From: Acanthosoma haemorrhoidale
Taxonomy: Eukaryota; Arthropoda; Insecta; Hemiptera; Acanthosomatidae
NCBI GenBank assembly: GCA_930367205.1
Contig: OV884011.1
Coordinates: 40,313,754-40,377,753, forward strand
Direction of reading: 5' to 3'
DNA: 64,000 bases
Positions within the stretch are counted from its first letter, which is position 1. Each line of letters opens with the position of its first letter. Under the pieces are notes generated by a model, which was not told where the DNA came from, searched no databases, and was given only the letters and a program-made list of their open reading frames with translations. Both the position numbers and the translations under genes were made by a program. Shown piece by piece: positions 52,097-63,503 of this stretch.

Positions 52097-54579
52097 CTAA
52101 AAAATGAGAATACATTTGAGTAAATGAAGATTTGAATAAATAAGATACTAAATAATCAATAAATAAAATAATTGATATATATTTCAATAACAAATTCTTT
52201 TACACGGTTTGAGATACATTTAAATTTTTTTTTACGAAGTTCTTTTGCTGGGCGAATAAATTGTGTATAACAGAAATGAATGAGCACAATTATTTTTCCA
52301 GGTTATTAGTACGCTATTACTTAAGAAGAAGTTTCATCGCAATAATTTTATGAAATGATGGATTTCTTAATATTTTTCCAATTCGTAATTTTATTATTCT
52401 AAGAACTTACAACTTTGAAATTATGAAAACTAAGTAGATACCTCGCAGAAAAAAGCATTACTTTTTATTATTAAGAGGTACAGAACATAAACAAACTTGA
52501 GACCAACTGAATCCATAACAAAACGCGACCAAGAAGTAGATATTTTAAAAGATTTGGACTGGCTCAGGATGAAAAGAGGTTCATTTGAGTTTTGTCTGTC
52601 AACTAGTGTTGGTAGATCCTAAAAGAACGAGGCGGATTCAGTAACAGCACCCGTACAGCGTTTAAGGATTCAAGAGGGTGGGTGGGATTCATGCCATGCC
52701 CCCCGTAGCCCAAGTATTACTCACCTTTGCGGCTTAGAAGAGGCGAGGTATGAGCTGATACGGGCAAGAGGACTCTACAATTAGAAAGAGTCAAAAATGT
52801 TCTTGTCTTATTTGGATATTACGGCAACTATCGGCCTTTAGCCTAATTATTGAAGATTCGGCCAATTACAAGACATCCGTTTAGGACATGAAGAGAGGAG
52901 CAAGAAAAGGATCTATGAGCACTCATGATTAAGCTACATAAACAGGAGAGAACACTATAGACTGTGCGAAACACGTGGTCACTGAAGGTAGGTGAACTTC
53001 CAAGAGCACTAAGAAGAAGTAGTTGAAAATCTAGTTTATTTATTATTTTCTCACGCGAAATATTTAAATTTAAGTTTTCCCCTTTGAGCTCCCTACCACG
53101 GCACACTACAAAGTTGGCTACTATTCTTTAAACGTTTATATGTAATAATTATTGTACTCACCTTAGTTTGTAGATATCTCAAGTAGCAGTGGCTTCAGTT
53201 GAGTATAGCTCCTATCTTGGCAACGTTTCCTTCAGTGTCCAGGTACGAACTGACCTTTCTGGGGAGGGTGCATGGGGCGTACCACCCCTCCCCTCTTTTT
53301 AGTAGAAAGTGCATCTTCCTCCCGGTATATGGAGGGGGTGTGGAGTTCATTTTAAACATTTTAAGAATACTCCTTTTTTTTTATATTGTCATAATCACTT
53401 GACTCGGAATCAGACCTACTTGAACTCACCACTATTCTTTTAGCTCAGTTACACAAATATATTTTGTTTATGTAGAATAGATCCCACAAGAATTACCAAA
53501 TATTTCAAAGAAACTTTAATTATCTCAAACTTGATTGGAAAATTGCAACAGAATATCAAATGCACCTAGTCGGATGCAATAAACACCCTTATCCTTTTAA
53601 TAATGTAAACTTTTAGTACCAATAATGTTAGCAAATGTTTATTTTTAATACCTATTGATGAACTGACAGGACTTTTTTTCTCAACAGATATAGATTCACT
53701 TTCTGATCCAACTAATGATTAATCGTATAATCCTCAAACATATCAAAATATGCTGGGTAAGTGTTGAATACGATTATAACCCGTAAAGTAGTACCAGTGA
53801 ATGTTAACGTGGATAAAAGTTGTACTATTTTTTTACGTTTTACTTCAAAAGGTATGAAAATGAACAATAAATTCCTTAGCAGTTTAATTAGCAATAAAAC
53901 AGGCATCATGCAAGACAAGTTAATTGTAACACGTGTACATTTACTAGATGAAGCAGAGAAAGATGTTTTGGCCTTAAAAAAGGACCTTAGGAAAAAGTTA
54001 CCTTTTCCATTCCCCCCAATCATTCTGTTCATCCTCGTCCCGGCTTAGATGCCATAAACTAGTGGACCATAATTGGCAACACCTCTTATTCTACAGGGTA
54101 GATAGATGATAACCCTACAAATATATTTACCTCCCCTTTCATTAAAAACCTTCACAGGCTTTGGAAACCAATTATTTTTTAGCTAAACTACAAGTAAATC
54201 ATGCACAAAAGATTTATCTGGTATTTTTAGGTTAATGAATAAGAAGGTTATTTTTAAAAATATTTATTTTAGAATCAATTATAATGAGCCAATTACAATC
54301 TCATACATGAGAAATCCCCTTATATTTATAAAAGGATATACATTTATATCTATTACACATTAAACTATAGAACATTCAAAGCGTCAGTTTAAAAATTAAA
54401 ATTAATTTGTACAATTAAATGTAACTAATACAATAGTGTGATTTACCATTAATGTCCAAATTTTATATTACACTGATAACATAAAAACAAAGAAATACTA
54501 TTCTATTAAACATAATAGAAAAAAATTTAACAACATTATATAGGATACAATATCAAGAATATTTACAAATTACACAGCT

Positions 54580-54712
54580 TCAGTTGACTCTCTCACAAGC
54601 ATCGATCCAATCATTGTAGACATCGATTGGTTCCGTTAAGAAATGGGCTGACGTCTGAAAATCTGCTCTGCAAACTCTGCATTTGATTGTCCCAACAGAA
54701 AATTTCCGTTCT
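54580..54712 (-). pseudogene. ELOF1: ELOF1 remnant lacking exon 1, unit 19
   Basis: Exon 2 only; the junction is at 54852-54855. The unit is 2620 bp because of a 4-bp insertion (aagtatttattactc at 55328), shared only with unit 20. Two deleted units therefore stand side by side here, breaking the alternation. Confidence 0.93.
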
Positions 54713-57199
54713 CTAAAAAATGAGAATACATTTGAGTAAATGAAGATTTGAATAAATAAGATACTAAATAATCAATAAATAAAATAATTGATATATATTT
54801 CAATAACAAATTCTTTTACACGGTTTGAGATACATTTAAATTTTTTTTTACGAAGTTCTTTTGCTGGGCGAATAAATTGTGTATAACAGAAATGAATGAG
54901 CACAATTATTTTTCCAGGTTATTAGTACGCTATTACTTAAGAAGAAGTTTCATCGCAATAATTTTATGAAATGATGGATTTCTTAATATTTTTCCAATTC
55001 GTAATTTTATTATTCTAAGAACTTACAACTTTGAAATTATGAAAAGTAAGTAGATACCTCGCAGAAAAAAGCATTACTTTTTATTATTAAGAGGTACAGA
55101 ACATAAACAAACTTGAGACCAACTGAATCCATAACAAAACGCGACCAAGAAGTAGATATTTTAAAAGATTTGGACTGGCTCAGGATGAAAAGAGGTTCAT
55201 TTGAGTTTTGTCTGTCAACTAGTGTTGGTAGATCCTAAAAGAACGAGGCGGATTCAGTAACAGCACCCGTACAGCGTTTAAGGATTCAAGAGGGTGGGTG
55301 GGATTCATGCCATGCCCCCCGTAGCCCAAGTATTTATTACTCACCTTTGCGGCTTAGAAGAGGCGAGGTATGAGCTGATACGGGCAAGAGGACTCTACAA
55401 TTAGAAAGAGTCAAAAATGCTCTTGTCTTATTTGGATATTACGGCAACTATCGGCCTTTAGCCTAATTATTGAAGATTCGGCCAATTACAAGACATCCGT
55501 TTAGGACATGAAGAGAGGAGCAAGAAAAGGATCTATGAGCACTCATGATTAAGCTACATAAACAGGAGAGAACACTATAGACTGTGCGAAACACGTGGTC
55601 ACTGAAGGTAGGTGAACTTCCAAGAGCACTAAGAAGAAGTAGTTGAAAATCTAGTTTTTTTATTATTTTCTCACACGAAATATTTAAATATAAGTTTTCC
55701 CCTTTGAGCTCCCTACCACGGCACACTACAAAGTTGGCTACTATTCTTTAAACGTTTATATGTAATAATTATTGTACTCACCTTAGTTTGTAGATATCTC
55801 AAGTAGCAGTGGCTTCAGTTGAGTATAGCTCCTATCTCGGCAACGTTTCCTTCAGTGTCCAGGTACGAACTGACCTTTCTGGGGAGGGTGCATGGGGCGT
55901 ACCACCCCTCCCCTCTTTTTAGTAGAAAGTGCATCTTCCTCTAGGTATATGGAGGGGGTGTGGAGTTCATTTTAAACATTTTAAGAATACTACTTTTTTT
56001 TTATATTGCCATAATCACTTGACTCGGAATCAGACCTACTTGAACTCACCACTATTCTTTTAGCTCAGTTACACAAATATATTTTGTTTATGTAGAATAG
56101 ATCCCACAAGAATTACCAAATATTTTAAAGAAACTTTAATTATCTCAAACTTGATTGGAAAATTGCAACAGAATATCAAATGCACCTAGTCGGATGCAAT
56201 AAACACCCTTATCCTTTTAATAATGTAAACTTTTAGTACCAATAATGTTAGCAAATGTTTATTTTTAATACCTATTGATGAACTGACAGGACTTTTTTTC
56301 TCAACAGATATAGATTCACTTTCTGATCCAACTAATGATTAATCGTATAATCCTCAAACATATCAAAATATGCTGGCTAAGTGTTGAATACGATTATAAC
56401 CCGTAAAGTAGTACCAGTGAATGTTAACGTGGATAAAAGTTGTACTATATTTTTACGTTTTACTTCAAAAGGTATGAAAATGAACAATAAATTCCTTAGC
56501 AGTTTAATTAGCAATAAAACAGGCATCATGCTAGACAAGTTAAATGTAACACGTGTACATTTACTAGATGAAGCAGAGAAAGATGTTTTGGCCTTAAAAA
56601 AGGACCTTAGGAAAAAGTTACCTTTTCCATTCCCCCCAATCATTCTGTTCATCCTCGTCCCGGCTTAGATGCCATAAACTAGTGGACCATAATTGGCAAC
56701 ACCTCTTATTCTACAGGGTAGATAGATGATAACCCTACAAATATATTTACCTCCCCTTTCATTAAAAACCTTCACAGGCTTTGGAAACCAATTATTTTTT
56801 AGCTAAACTACAAGTAAATCATGCACAAAAGATTTATCTGGTATTTTTAGGTTAATGAATAAGAAGGTTATTTTTAAAAATATTTATTTTAGAATCAATT
56901 ATAATGAGCCAATTACAATCTCATACATGAGAAATCCCCTTATATTTATAAAAGGATATACATTTATATCTATTACACATTAAACTATAGAACATTCAAA
57001 GCGTCAGTTTAAAAATTAAAATTAATTTGTACAATTAAATGTAACTAATACAATAGTGTGATTTACCATTAATGTCCAAATTTTATATTACACTGATAAC
57101 ATAAAAACAAAGAAATACTATTCTATTAAACATAATAGAAAAAAATTTAACAACATTATATAGGATACAATATCAAGAATATTTACAAATTACACAGCT

Positions 57200-57332
57200 T
57201 CAGTTGACTCTCTCACAAGCATCGATCCAATCATTGTAGACATCGATTGGTTCCGTTAAGAAATGGGCTGACGTCTGAAAATCTGCTCTGCAAACTCTGC
57301 ATTTGATTGTCCCAACAGAAAATTTCCGTTCT
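57200..57332 (-). pseudogene. ELOF1: ELOF1 remnant lacking exon 1, unit 20 (array end)
   Basis: Exon 2 only; the junction is at 57472-57475. The unit keeps the predicted promoter (+1 at 58491) but stops matching the repeat after aaactt at 58756, so its spacer is lost. Upstream variants (tatcttggcaac, actcctttt) resemble units 14 and 18. Confidence 0.93.
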
Positions 57333-58756
57333 CTAAAAAATGAGAATACATTTGAGTAAATGAAGATTTGAATAAATAAGATACTAAATAATCAATAAAT
57401 AAAATAATTGATATATATTTCAATAACAAATTCTTTTACACGGTTTGAGATACATTTAAATTTTTTTTTACGAAGTTCTTTTGCTGGGCGAATAAATTGT
57501 GTATAACAGAAATGAATGAGCACAATTATTTTTCCAGGTTATTAGTACGCTATTACTTAAGAAGAAGTTTCATCGCAATAATTTTATGAAATGATGGATT
57601 TCTTAATATTTTTCCAATTCGTAATTTTATTATTCTAAGAACTTACAACTTTGAAATTATGAAAAGTAAGTAGATACCTCGCAGAAAAAAGCATTACTTT
57701 TTATTATTAAGAGGTACAGAACATAAACAAACTTGAGACCAACTGAATCCATAACAAAACGCGACCAAGAAGTAGATATTTTAAAAGATTTGGACTGGCT
57801 CAGGATGAAAAGAGGTTCATTTGAGTTTTGTCTGTCAACTAGTGTTGGTAGATCCTAAAAGAACGAGGCGGATTCAGTAACAGCACCCGTACAGCGTTTA
57901 AGGATTCAAGAGGGTGGGTGGGATTCATGCCATGCCCCCCGTAGCCCAAGTATTTATTACTCACCTTTGCGGCTTAGAAGAGGCGAGGTATGAGCTGATA
58001 CGGGCAAGAGGACTCTACAATTAGAAAGAGTCAAAAATGCTCTTGTCTTATTTGGATATTACGGCAACTATCGGCCTTTAGCCTAATTATTGAAGATTCG
58101 GCCAATTACAAGACATCCGTTTAGGACATGAAGAGAGGAGCAAGAAAAGGATCTATGAGCACTCATGATTAAGCTACATAAACAGGAGAGAACACTATAG
58201 ACTGTGCGAAACACGTGGTCACTGAAGGTAGGTGAACTTCCAAGAGCACTAAGAAGAAGTAGTTGAAAATCTAGTTTATTTATTATTTTCTCACGCGAAA
58301 TATTTAAATTTAAGTTTTCCCCTTTGAGCTCCCTACCACGGCACACTACAAAGTTGGCTACTATTCTTTAAACGTTTATATGTAATAATTATTGTACTCA
58401 CCTTAGTTTGTAGATATCTCAAGTAGCAGTGGCTTCAGTTGAGTATAGCTCCTATCTTGGCAACGTTTCCTTCAGTGTCCAGGTACGAACTGACCTTTCT
58501 GGGGGGGGTGCATGGGGCGTACCACCCCTCCCCTCTTTTTAGTAGAAAGTGCATCTTCCTCCAGGTATATGGAGGGGGTGTGGAGTTCATTTTAAACATT
58601 TTAAGAATACTCCTTTTTTTTTATATTGTCATAATCACTTGACTCGGAATCAGACCTACTTGAACTCACCACTATTCTTTTAGCTCAGTTACACAAATAT
58701 ATTTTGTTTATGTAGAATAGATCCCACAAGAATTACCAAATATTTCAAAGAAACTT

Positions 58757-59568
58757 AACAAGATTTGGGTGATAACAAAAATTGAACAACCATTGAAGCC
58801 TCCATTTTAGAATAAGGCTTTCACTGCTAATTATTCTCCTTTTCTTCAAAATCTTCAATGGCTCTAGTCCTTTAAACTTTCTTTTCTTATCCATACAGCA
58901 AAGCTTTGGAACTATATTCCTACCAATACTTATTGCTCACCAATGCTCCCAATCTTAAAAATGTAGATTTACAAGTTCTTTTTCTCCCTTCAATCTCCCT
59001 TATCATAATCTATTATTATTATTGTTGTTATTTTTTAAAATTTTATTCATTCCTTATTTTAACATATTCCCTGCAACGTTTAACCCGCATTTCCTGTTAG
59101 TAAAGTATAAATTTTCCCTATACTTACCCTATATTCATTGAAGTCACCACAAATGTACGTAGGCTCGATATTACTTAAAAATGAACAACAGAATAGTTTA
59201 TGTTTTATATATATACATATATTTTTAGGGGACAATGTTCCAGAATGAAGTTTTTTTTTTTTCAAATATTCATTAATTTCATTCCTTGATCAATACTCTA
59301 TTGAACCTTTTTTTTCGTTTCAATAATTTTGAACATCATGGTGCCATCCTCATTTTTATTTTTTAAATAAGTAATGATGTCATTCATTTTTAGTTTAATT
59401 TTGTGTTCTTATATTTGTTGGTTTCAATATTTAAATTGATATTTTTTATCAGCATGGATCTAGGGGGAAAATCTATGCTAGGACTCAAGGGATCAAGAAG
59501 GAGGAAGATATTTTCTAATATATTTGATAGGTATAAATTTATTAACATCTGTAATCTTTTTTTTTCAG
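58757..59568. other. Unique flank between array and OBP-like exons
   Basis: This is AT-rich single-copy sequence with a T run near 59252 and a short tatatatacatatat stretch near 59208. I searched it for the missing first OBP exon (a cysteine-containing exon ending in phase 1) and found no convincing candidate. Short open frames here look accidental. Confidence 0.5.
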
Positions 59569-60952
59569 AGGAAATTATCGAATTAATGAAGGCAAATAAA
59601 AAACCAGAAACCACAGAGCAAAAGGTAGGTTGCATTTGAACATGTACAACCATTGCTAATATCATTATAAATCATCCTGTATTTTCAATACTATATTTGA
59701 AAATTTTCACAGCATCCCTGAGAAGGGTTTCTGATGACCTGAAAATTTCCTTGTTTGGGCTGTCTATGTAATCAGCGTTCAAATGCACAGCATTTTCATT
59801 TTCACAGAGATCAGGGTTTGATTACCTGCTTCTCTATAACTATTTCTAGAGAAGGACGGACCTGGTTGGGTTTCATTAGCCTCGAGAAGGAAAATCAGTG
59901 GATAACTGAATGAAGAAGCCATAAAGCTGGTGTAAAAAATTGAAAAGATTCTATTAACCTGCTACTAAGGACCATATTTACTTCACCAATACAGACCATC
60001 TAACTTTACTAGACTCAATCTCAGTCCAGAAATGATGTGCCACAGATATTTATTTTAAGAATAAAGTAGCATCACAGTCATGGCTATAATATGGGAACCA
60101 TGACTCTAGTTTTCCCAACTAATTCATTGAAAAAAGAAAACCAAATATTTCATGTATTTTTATTTATTTTTCATAGATTTAGCTAGAAATATTGGGTATA
60201 TGCTATGGTTACGAATGAAGGGTAATTATCAATTTATGAAAACAGGAGTGGGTCTCTGGTCTGAGAAAAGTAGTCTCAATTAGCTAATACACTGAATGTG
60301 TTCATTAATTTGTGATTTCTATGTATTACAGTGTCTCGCTGGCTGCATAATGGAAAAAATGGGCTATGTAAGTCTCATTAATATATAGAAATATTTAAAT
60401 CACATTATTAAAAAACATATTTATGTAACATTCATATTTTCACATTGCTTTAGATCAAAGATTTAACTATTGATTGGGAAGTAGTGAAGGCTACAAATCC
60501 TGAGAAATATGAATCACCCGAGTTGGTTGAAAAGGCAAATCAAGTTATTGATGCTTGTTCCAGTGGTATGACATTTTTCATTTTTTCTAAGATACATAAA
60601 TTGTATGAGACAATTATTTATTAGGATTTCAGATTTGAAAAGAAAGATGTTTGATGTTTATCCATTTATCGGTAGGCGACGTTTCAACATACCTTGTAAG
60701 TCTGCGTCAGGTCCTTTACATAGCAAGCAAAGAAAGGGATATGTGAACAATAGTGTCACAATTGTTACTATCAATAATACAAAAAAGAGGAAGATAAAAA
60801 GGCAACATAAATAGTTTATAGAAGGATGTGAATGCGAAGCAGTTGGTCAGTTTGACTTTAAAGAAACATATATTAGTAAGAATATGAACATAAAACATAT
60901 TTCCAATATTGAATTTAAATATGGCTCTAGCAGCTCGTGGATGAATAGATAG
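59569..60952 (+). CDS. Odorant-binding-protein-like gene, C-terminal exons (5' part not seen)
   Basis: Four exons read in one frame: 59569-59624, 60332-60367, 60454-60565 and 60822 to a stop at 60950-60952. If the gtaag at 60876 is used, the last exon instead ends at 60875. All introns are GT-AG with phases that fit. The protein reads EEIIELMKANKK..., then CLAGCIMEKMGY (the C2-x3-C3 signature of insect OBPs), IKDLTIDWEVV, NPEKYESPELVEKANQVIDAC (C4, 41 residues after C3), then SSEGCECEAVGQFDF. The spacing to C5 is short (x4 or x6) and the C6 position (CEAVGQFDF then Cys) is Lys. OBPs are secreted helical carriers of small hydrophobic ligands. The exon with C1 and the signal peptide is missing from the visible flank, so this is either a gene whose 5' end lies further away or a pseudogene. 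The OBP family call is firmer than the exact model of the last exon. Confidence 0.62.
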
Positions 60953-61740
60953 ACATAATCAATTCATCTATAGTTTGCAATGTTTAAAAAAGGGATCTAA
61001 AGATATATGCGAGACATTATCGCTTTACCTGGGAAAATAATGATTCCTCCTCCCTTTAAGCCAACGACTATAGGCATGTCATAAAACTCATTTAAAAGAA
61101 GAAAATATCATGCACAACTTATTTTCACAAAAAACTCAAGATTATTAGTTTTAATATAGCCTCATATATTCAAGAGGATTTCAAATATTTTCTTGATAAA
61201 GTTTTGATGGATTCTACTACCCAGCTTACTTAAACTTGAGCCCTGCAGGAAGTAAATAACAGGCTTCATGGTTTATTCCACAATCAGATGATTAGATCAA
61301 AATAATTAATAATTATTTGATACTAACATTAAACAAGCTAAGTAGAAAAATAATATTTATTTCTGTATTGTATAATGCAATTAGCTTTTTTAATAATTAC
61401 TATGATATAGTCACACATATATATATATTATTACGTTCTTCAAATAAATTAGTTTTATTGTTAACTTTAAATTTATTTTATTTACTATTTATTATTAGGT
61501 TCTATTAACAAAAATAATTATGGCAAAAAGATGAATTTAATTACAAATTAAAAAAGTAAACTATTATTAATTTTATAAATACTTGTCTATTAATTAGATT
61601 CCTTTTCTTCTTTAATTCTCTTCATTCTTTAAACAAATTTAATACTTCTTGTCTTCCGTTCTGCTTTAAGTCAATAACCACTAACCAACAAAGTTTTTAA
61701 GTTTTTCTTACTCACAATCTCAAGCTAATAATATGTATTA
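60953..61740. other. AT-rich sequence downstream of the OBP-like exons
   Basis: I recognise no gene. It contains an (at)n stretch near 61415-61428 and short chance open frames. A further OBP exon could be hidden here, but none was identified. Confidence 0.5.
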
Positions 61741-61741
61741 C

Positions 61742-61930
61742 GGGCTGATCCCAAAACTAGAGTGAATATAATGCTCTGTGTGTTTTCCTTTTCACAACAA
61801 CAACTAGTACTATAAAAGTTTTTCCATGATCACTAGACCCAGACACCTATACACCAGGCCGATCCCATAACTAGAGAGAGAATAATTCTGTGTGTGTTTT
61901 CATCATCACAACAACCAGTATACTATCTTT
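61742..61930. repeat. Diverged tandem duplication, ~115-bp spacing
   Basis: The segment gatcccaaaactagag (61747 on) through ctctgtgtgttttcc and cacaacaacaactagtac is repeated at 61861 on as gatcccataactagag, ctgtgtgtgttttcatc and cacaacaaccagtatac. The copies align over about 70 bp with scattered differences. Its function is unknown; it may be an old local duplication or part of a dispersed repeat. Confidence 0.7.
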
Positions 61931-62945
61931 TGTTTTTTCCTCCACTCTCAATTGTTTTTGTTTGCCTTCTTGATTCAAGGTTGGATTAAATATTTATATA
62001 CAAACTCCACAATATCTAAAATCACAACAATATATATACTCAAGGCAACCAATCATTTGCAATGGACATAACTAAAACTGTGTTACAGTAATTAAGCAAC
62101 AGTAGTTAAACCACCATAGCTTTAAAAAAACCTGAATAATAATAATTATATTGGTACAAAAAAAATCACTTCCAGCCTATACTATATATCAGGATGGTAT
62201 CTTTATTAGTTGTTGAATAAAGTAGTAACATCATTCAAGGAAATAACAATGATAATGCGAATAAACAAAATAAAAAGGAAAATTGAACAAGTAGAATTAT
62301 GATTTCAAGAATTCTATTGAATAATAAGCAACAAATAAAACGTAAATAGGTAACTTCAAATAAATACATTTAAATAAAACTTGCTTGATTTCCTTATATG
62401 TTAACACATTTGGCATTGTCAGATCAACAATTAAATACCAAATGAAACATTTAAAATAAAACATTAGCATTTATTTTGAAACAAAATAACACCACCAAAC
62501 ACGGGTAGTGAAATGATTATACAACATAAACAACAATAACAAGACAAAACCTATGACAAACAAATTGTTATTGACTATTAATGGAAATAATCAAAACATC
62601 CAAGTGCCCACAATGCAAAAAAATTTTAAATATTTTGTAGATGGTCTTACTACATAATTTACAGATAATTAATTTATTTTAAATTTTTTTACAACTTATA
62701 ATCATTATTTAGTAGATAGGCTTAGTTAATAAATTTCTATTTTTTATATAAAATTTTTTTTTTATTTTTATAAAGACAAGTGGAGGCAATTATTATGGTA
62801 TGGGCTCTTTGAAAATCAAATTGTAAATATTTGACTAAGGAACAATTAAAACAATCAGATAATAAAAATCTTAGGTTCATTTATCAATTACATTGCTATT
62901 AAATATTTTATTGTATTACATTATTGTCTAATATTAAATATTTAA

Positions 62946-62957
<12 letters not shown>
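61931..62957. other. AT-rich low-complexity intergenic DNA
   Basis: This stretch has long A- and T-rich runs and no open frame of note on either strand. I see no recognisable RNA gene or mobile element. Confidence 0.55.
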
Positions 62958-62977
<20 letters not shown>

Positions 62978-62983
62978 TTTTTT
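62958..62983. repeat. 26-base poly-T run
   Basis: Twenty-six consecutive T residues. It could be a simple homopolymer expansion or the tail of a minus-strand retroposed sequence; no associated element or target duplication was identified. Confidence 0.85.
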
Positions 62984-63399
62984 CATAGCCCCTTTAAATT
63001 TACAGATAATTATATATAATTATAGATCCTCTGGCGAATCTATCATGATTTGTTAAATGTAAATTTGTATAATATGAATTAGTTTAAGAAAAGTGAATTC
63101 AAGGGGAGGTGAGATTTGTTTCATATTAGAATCAAGTGAATTAAGACTCTTAAAAATTGAGTTTATGTGGTTCAGATGGGAAGAGAAGAGAGTGAAAAAA
63201 TTCCAAGGTACCTGGTATGGTGACTTCAATAGACAGGTTGCTTAAAACAATGTCCGATTCTTACATCAGATGGCAGTAGCGACCAAGCTAACTAAATTAT
63301 TTTCAACCACACCATGTGGAGGGTGAAGGATCTACCAATGAAATTTGAGAAGAGAGGAAAAAGTAGCAAGGGTAGGAAAGGGTTGTTTTCTGACTTCAG

Positions 63400-63503
63400 C
63401 ACCAGTTGAATCAACTCCTGGTGTTCTTCTACACTCCAAAGTCTCCACACCAGAGGACGCTTTCAAGAGATGGAATCTCCACTGTTCATGACATCCTAAA
63501 TGA
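63400..63503 (+). other. Weak candidate coding exon
   Basis: An acceptor-like tctgacttcag precedes a 104-nt open segment that ends at a gtaagc donor. The segment has noticeably less AT than its surroundings. One frame reads HQLNQLLVFFYTPKSPHQ and ends STVHDILNE; another frame is also open for much of it (APVESTPGVLLHSK). The product is not recognised and no partner exon was found, so this could be chance or a repeat fragment. Confidence 0.2.

Larger units (their letters stand above)
43347..54516 (-). repeat. Higher-order repeat, tetramer copy 2 (units 15-18)
   Basis: This is the second copy of the 11170-bp four-unit block. I saw no difference from copy 1 at the positions compared, which suggests a very recent duplication or homogenisation. 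Unit 19, which follows, is of the deleted type, whereas a third tetramer would start with a full unit. The regular order therefore breaks at 54517. Confidence 0.9.
1..58756 (-). repeat. Tandem array of ~20 ELOF1-bearing units (2.96-kb unit, 2.62-kb deletion variant)
   Basis: The same sequence recurs head to tail with unit starts at 1, 2963, 5925, 8897, 11869, 17356, 20318, 23288, 26258, 29217, 32177, 35146, 37762, 40731, 43347, 46316, 48932, 51901, 54517 and 57137. The start phase is arbitrary. Unit lengths are 2959-2972 bp, or 2616-2620 bp for the deleted form; unit 5 is 5487 bp because of a transposon. Copies differ by scattered single-base changes and small indels. Every unit contains an ELOF1 gene or its remnant on the minus strand. 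The array is already in progress at base 1, so the total copy number is unknown. It ends abruptly at 58756, where unit 20 diverges from all the others. Confidence 0.98.

Noticed and set aside
1..58756. CRISPR array, phage or bacterial repeat locus
   Set aside because: Unit length, spliced eukaryotic genes, hAT element and polyadenylation signals exclude this; there are no short repeats with regular unique spacers.
1..58756. Repeat array as a pure assembly artefact
   Set aside because: Units differ by length classes, private substitutions, a single-unit transposon and a shared deletion, which is hard to produce by assembly error; exact copy number still needs long reads.
59403..59639. 78-codon plus-strand frame covering the first OBP-like exon
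   Set aside because: Only the part after the acceptor at 59568 resembles an OBP; the upstream codons lack cysteine, and joining 59455-59529 to the exon would put it out of frame.
60605..60814. 69-codon plus-strand frame between OBP-like exons 3 and 4
   Set aside because: An acceptor at 60631 would join in frame, but the product has no OBP features, whereas the exon at 60822 supplies the expected CEAVGQF segment.
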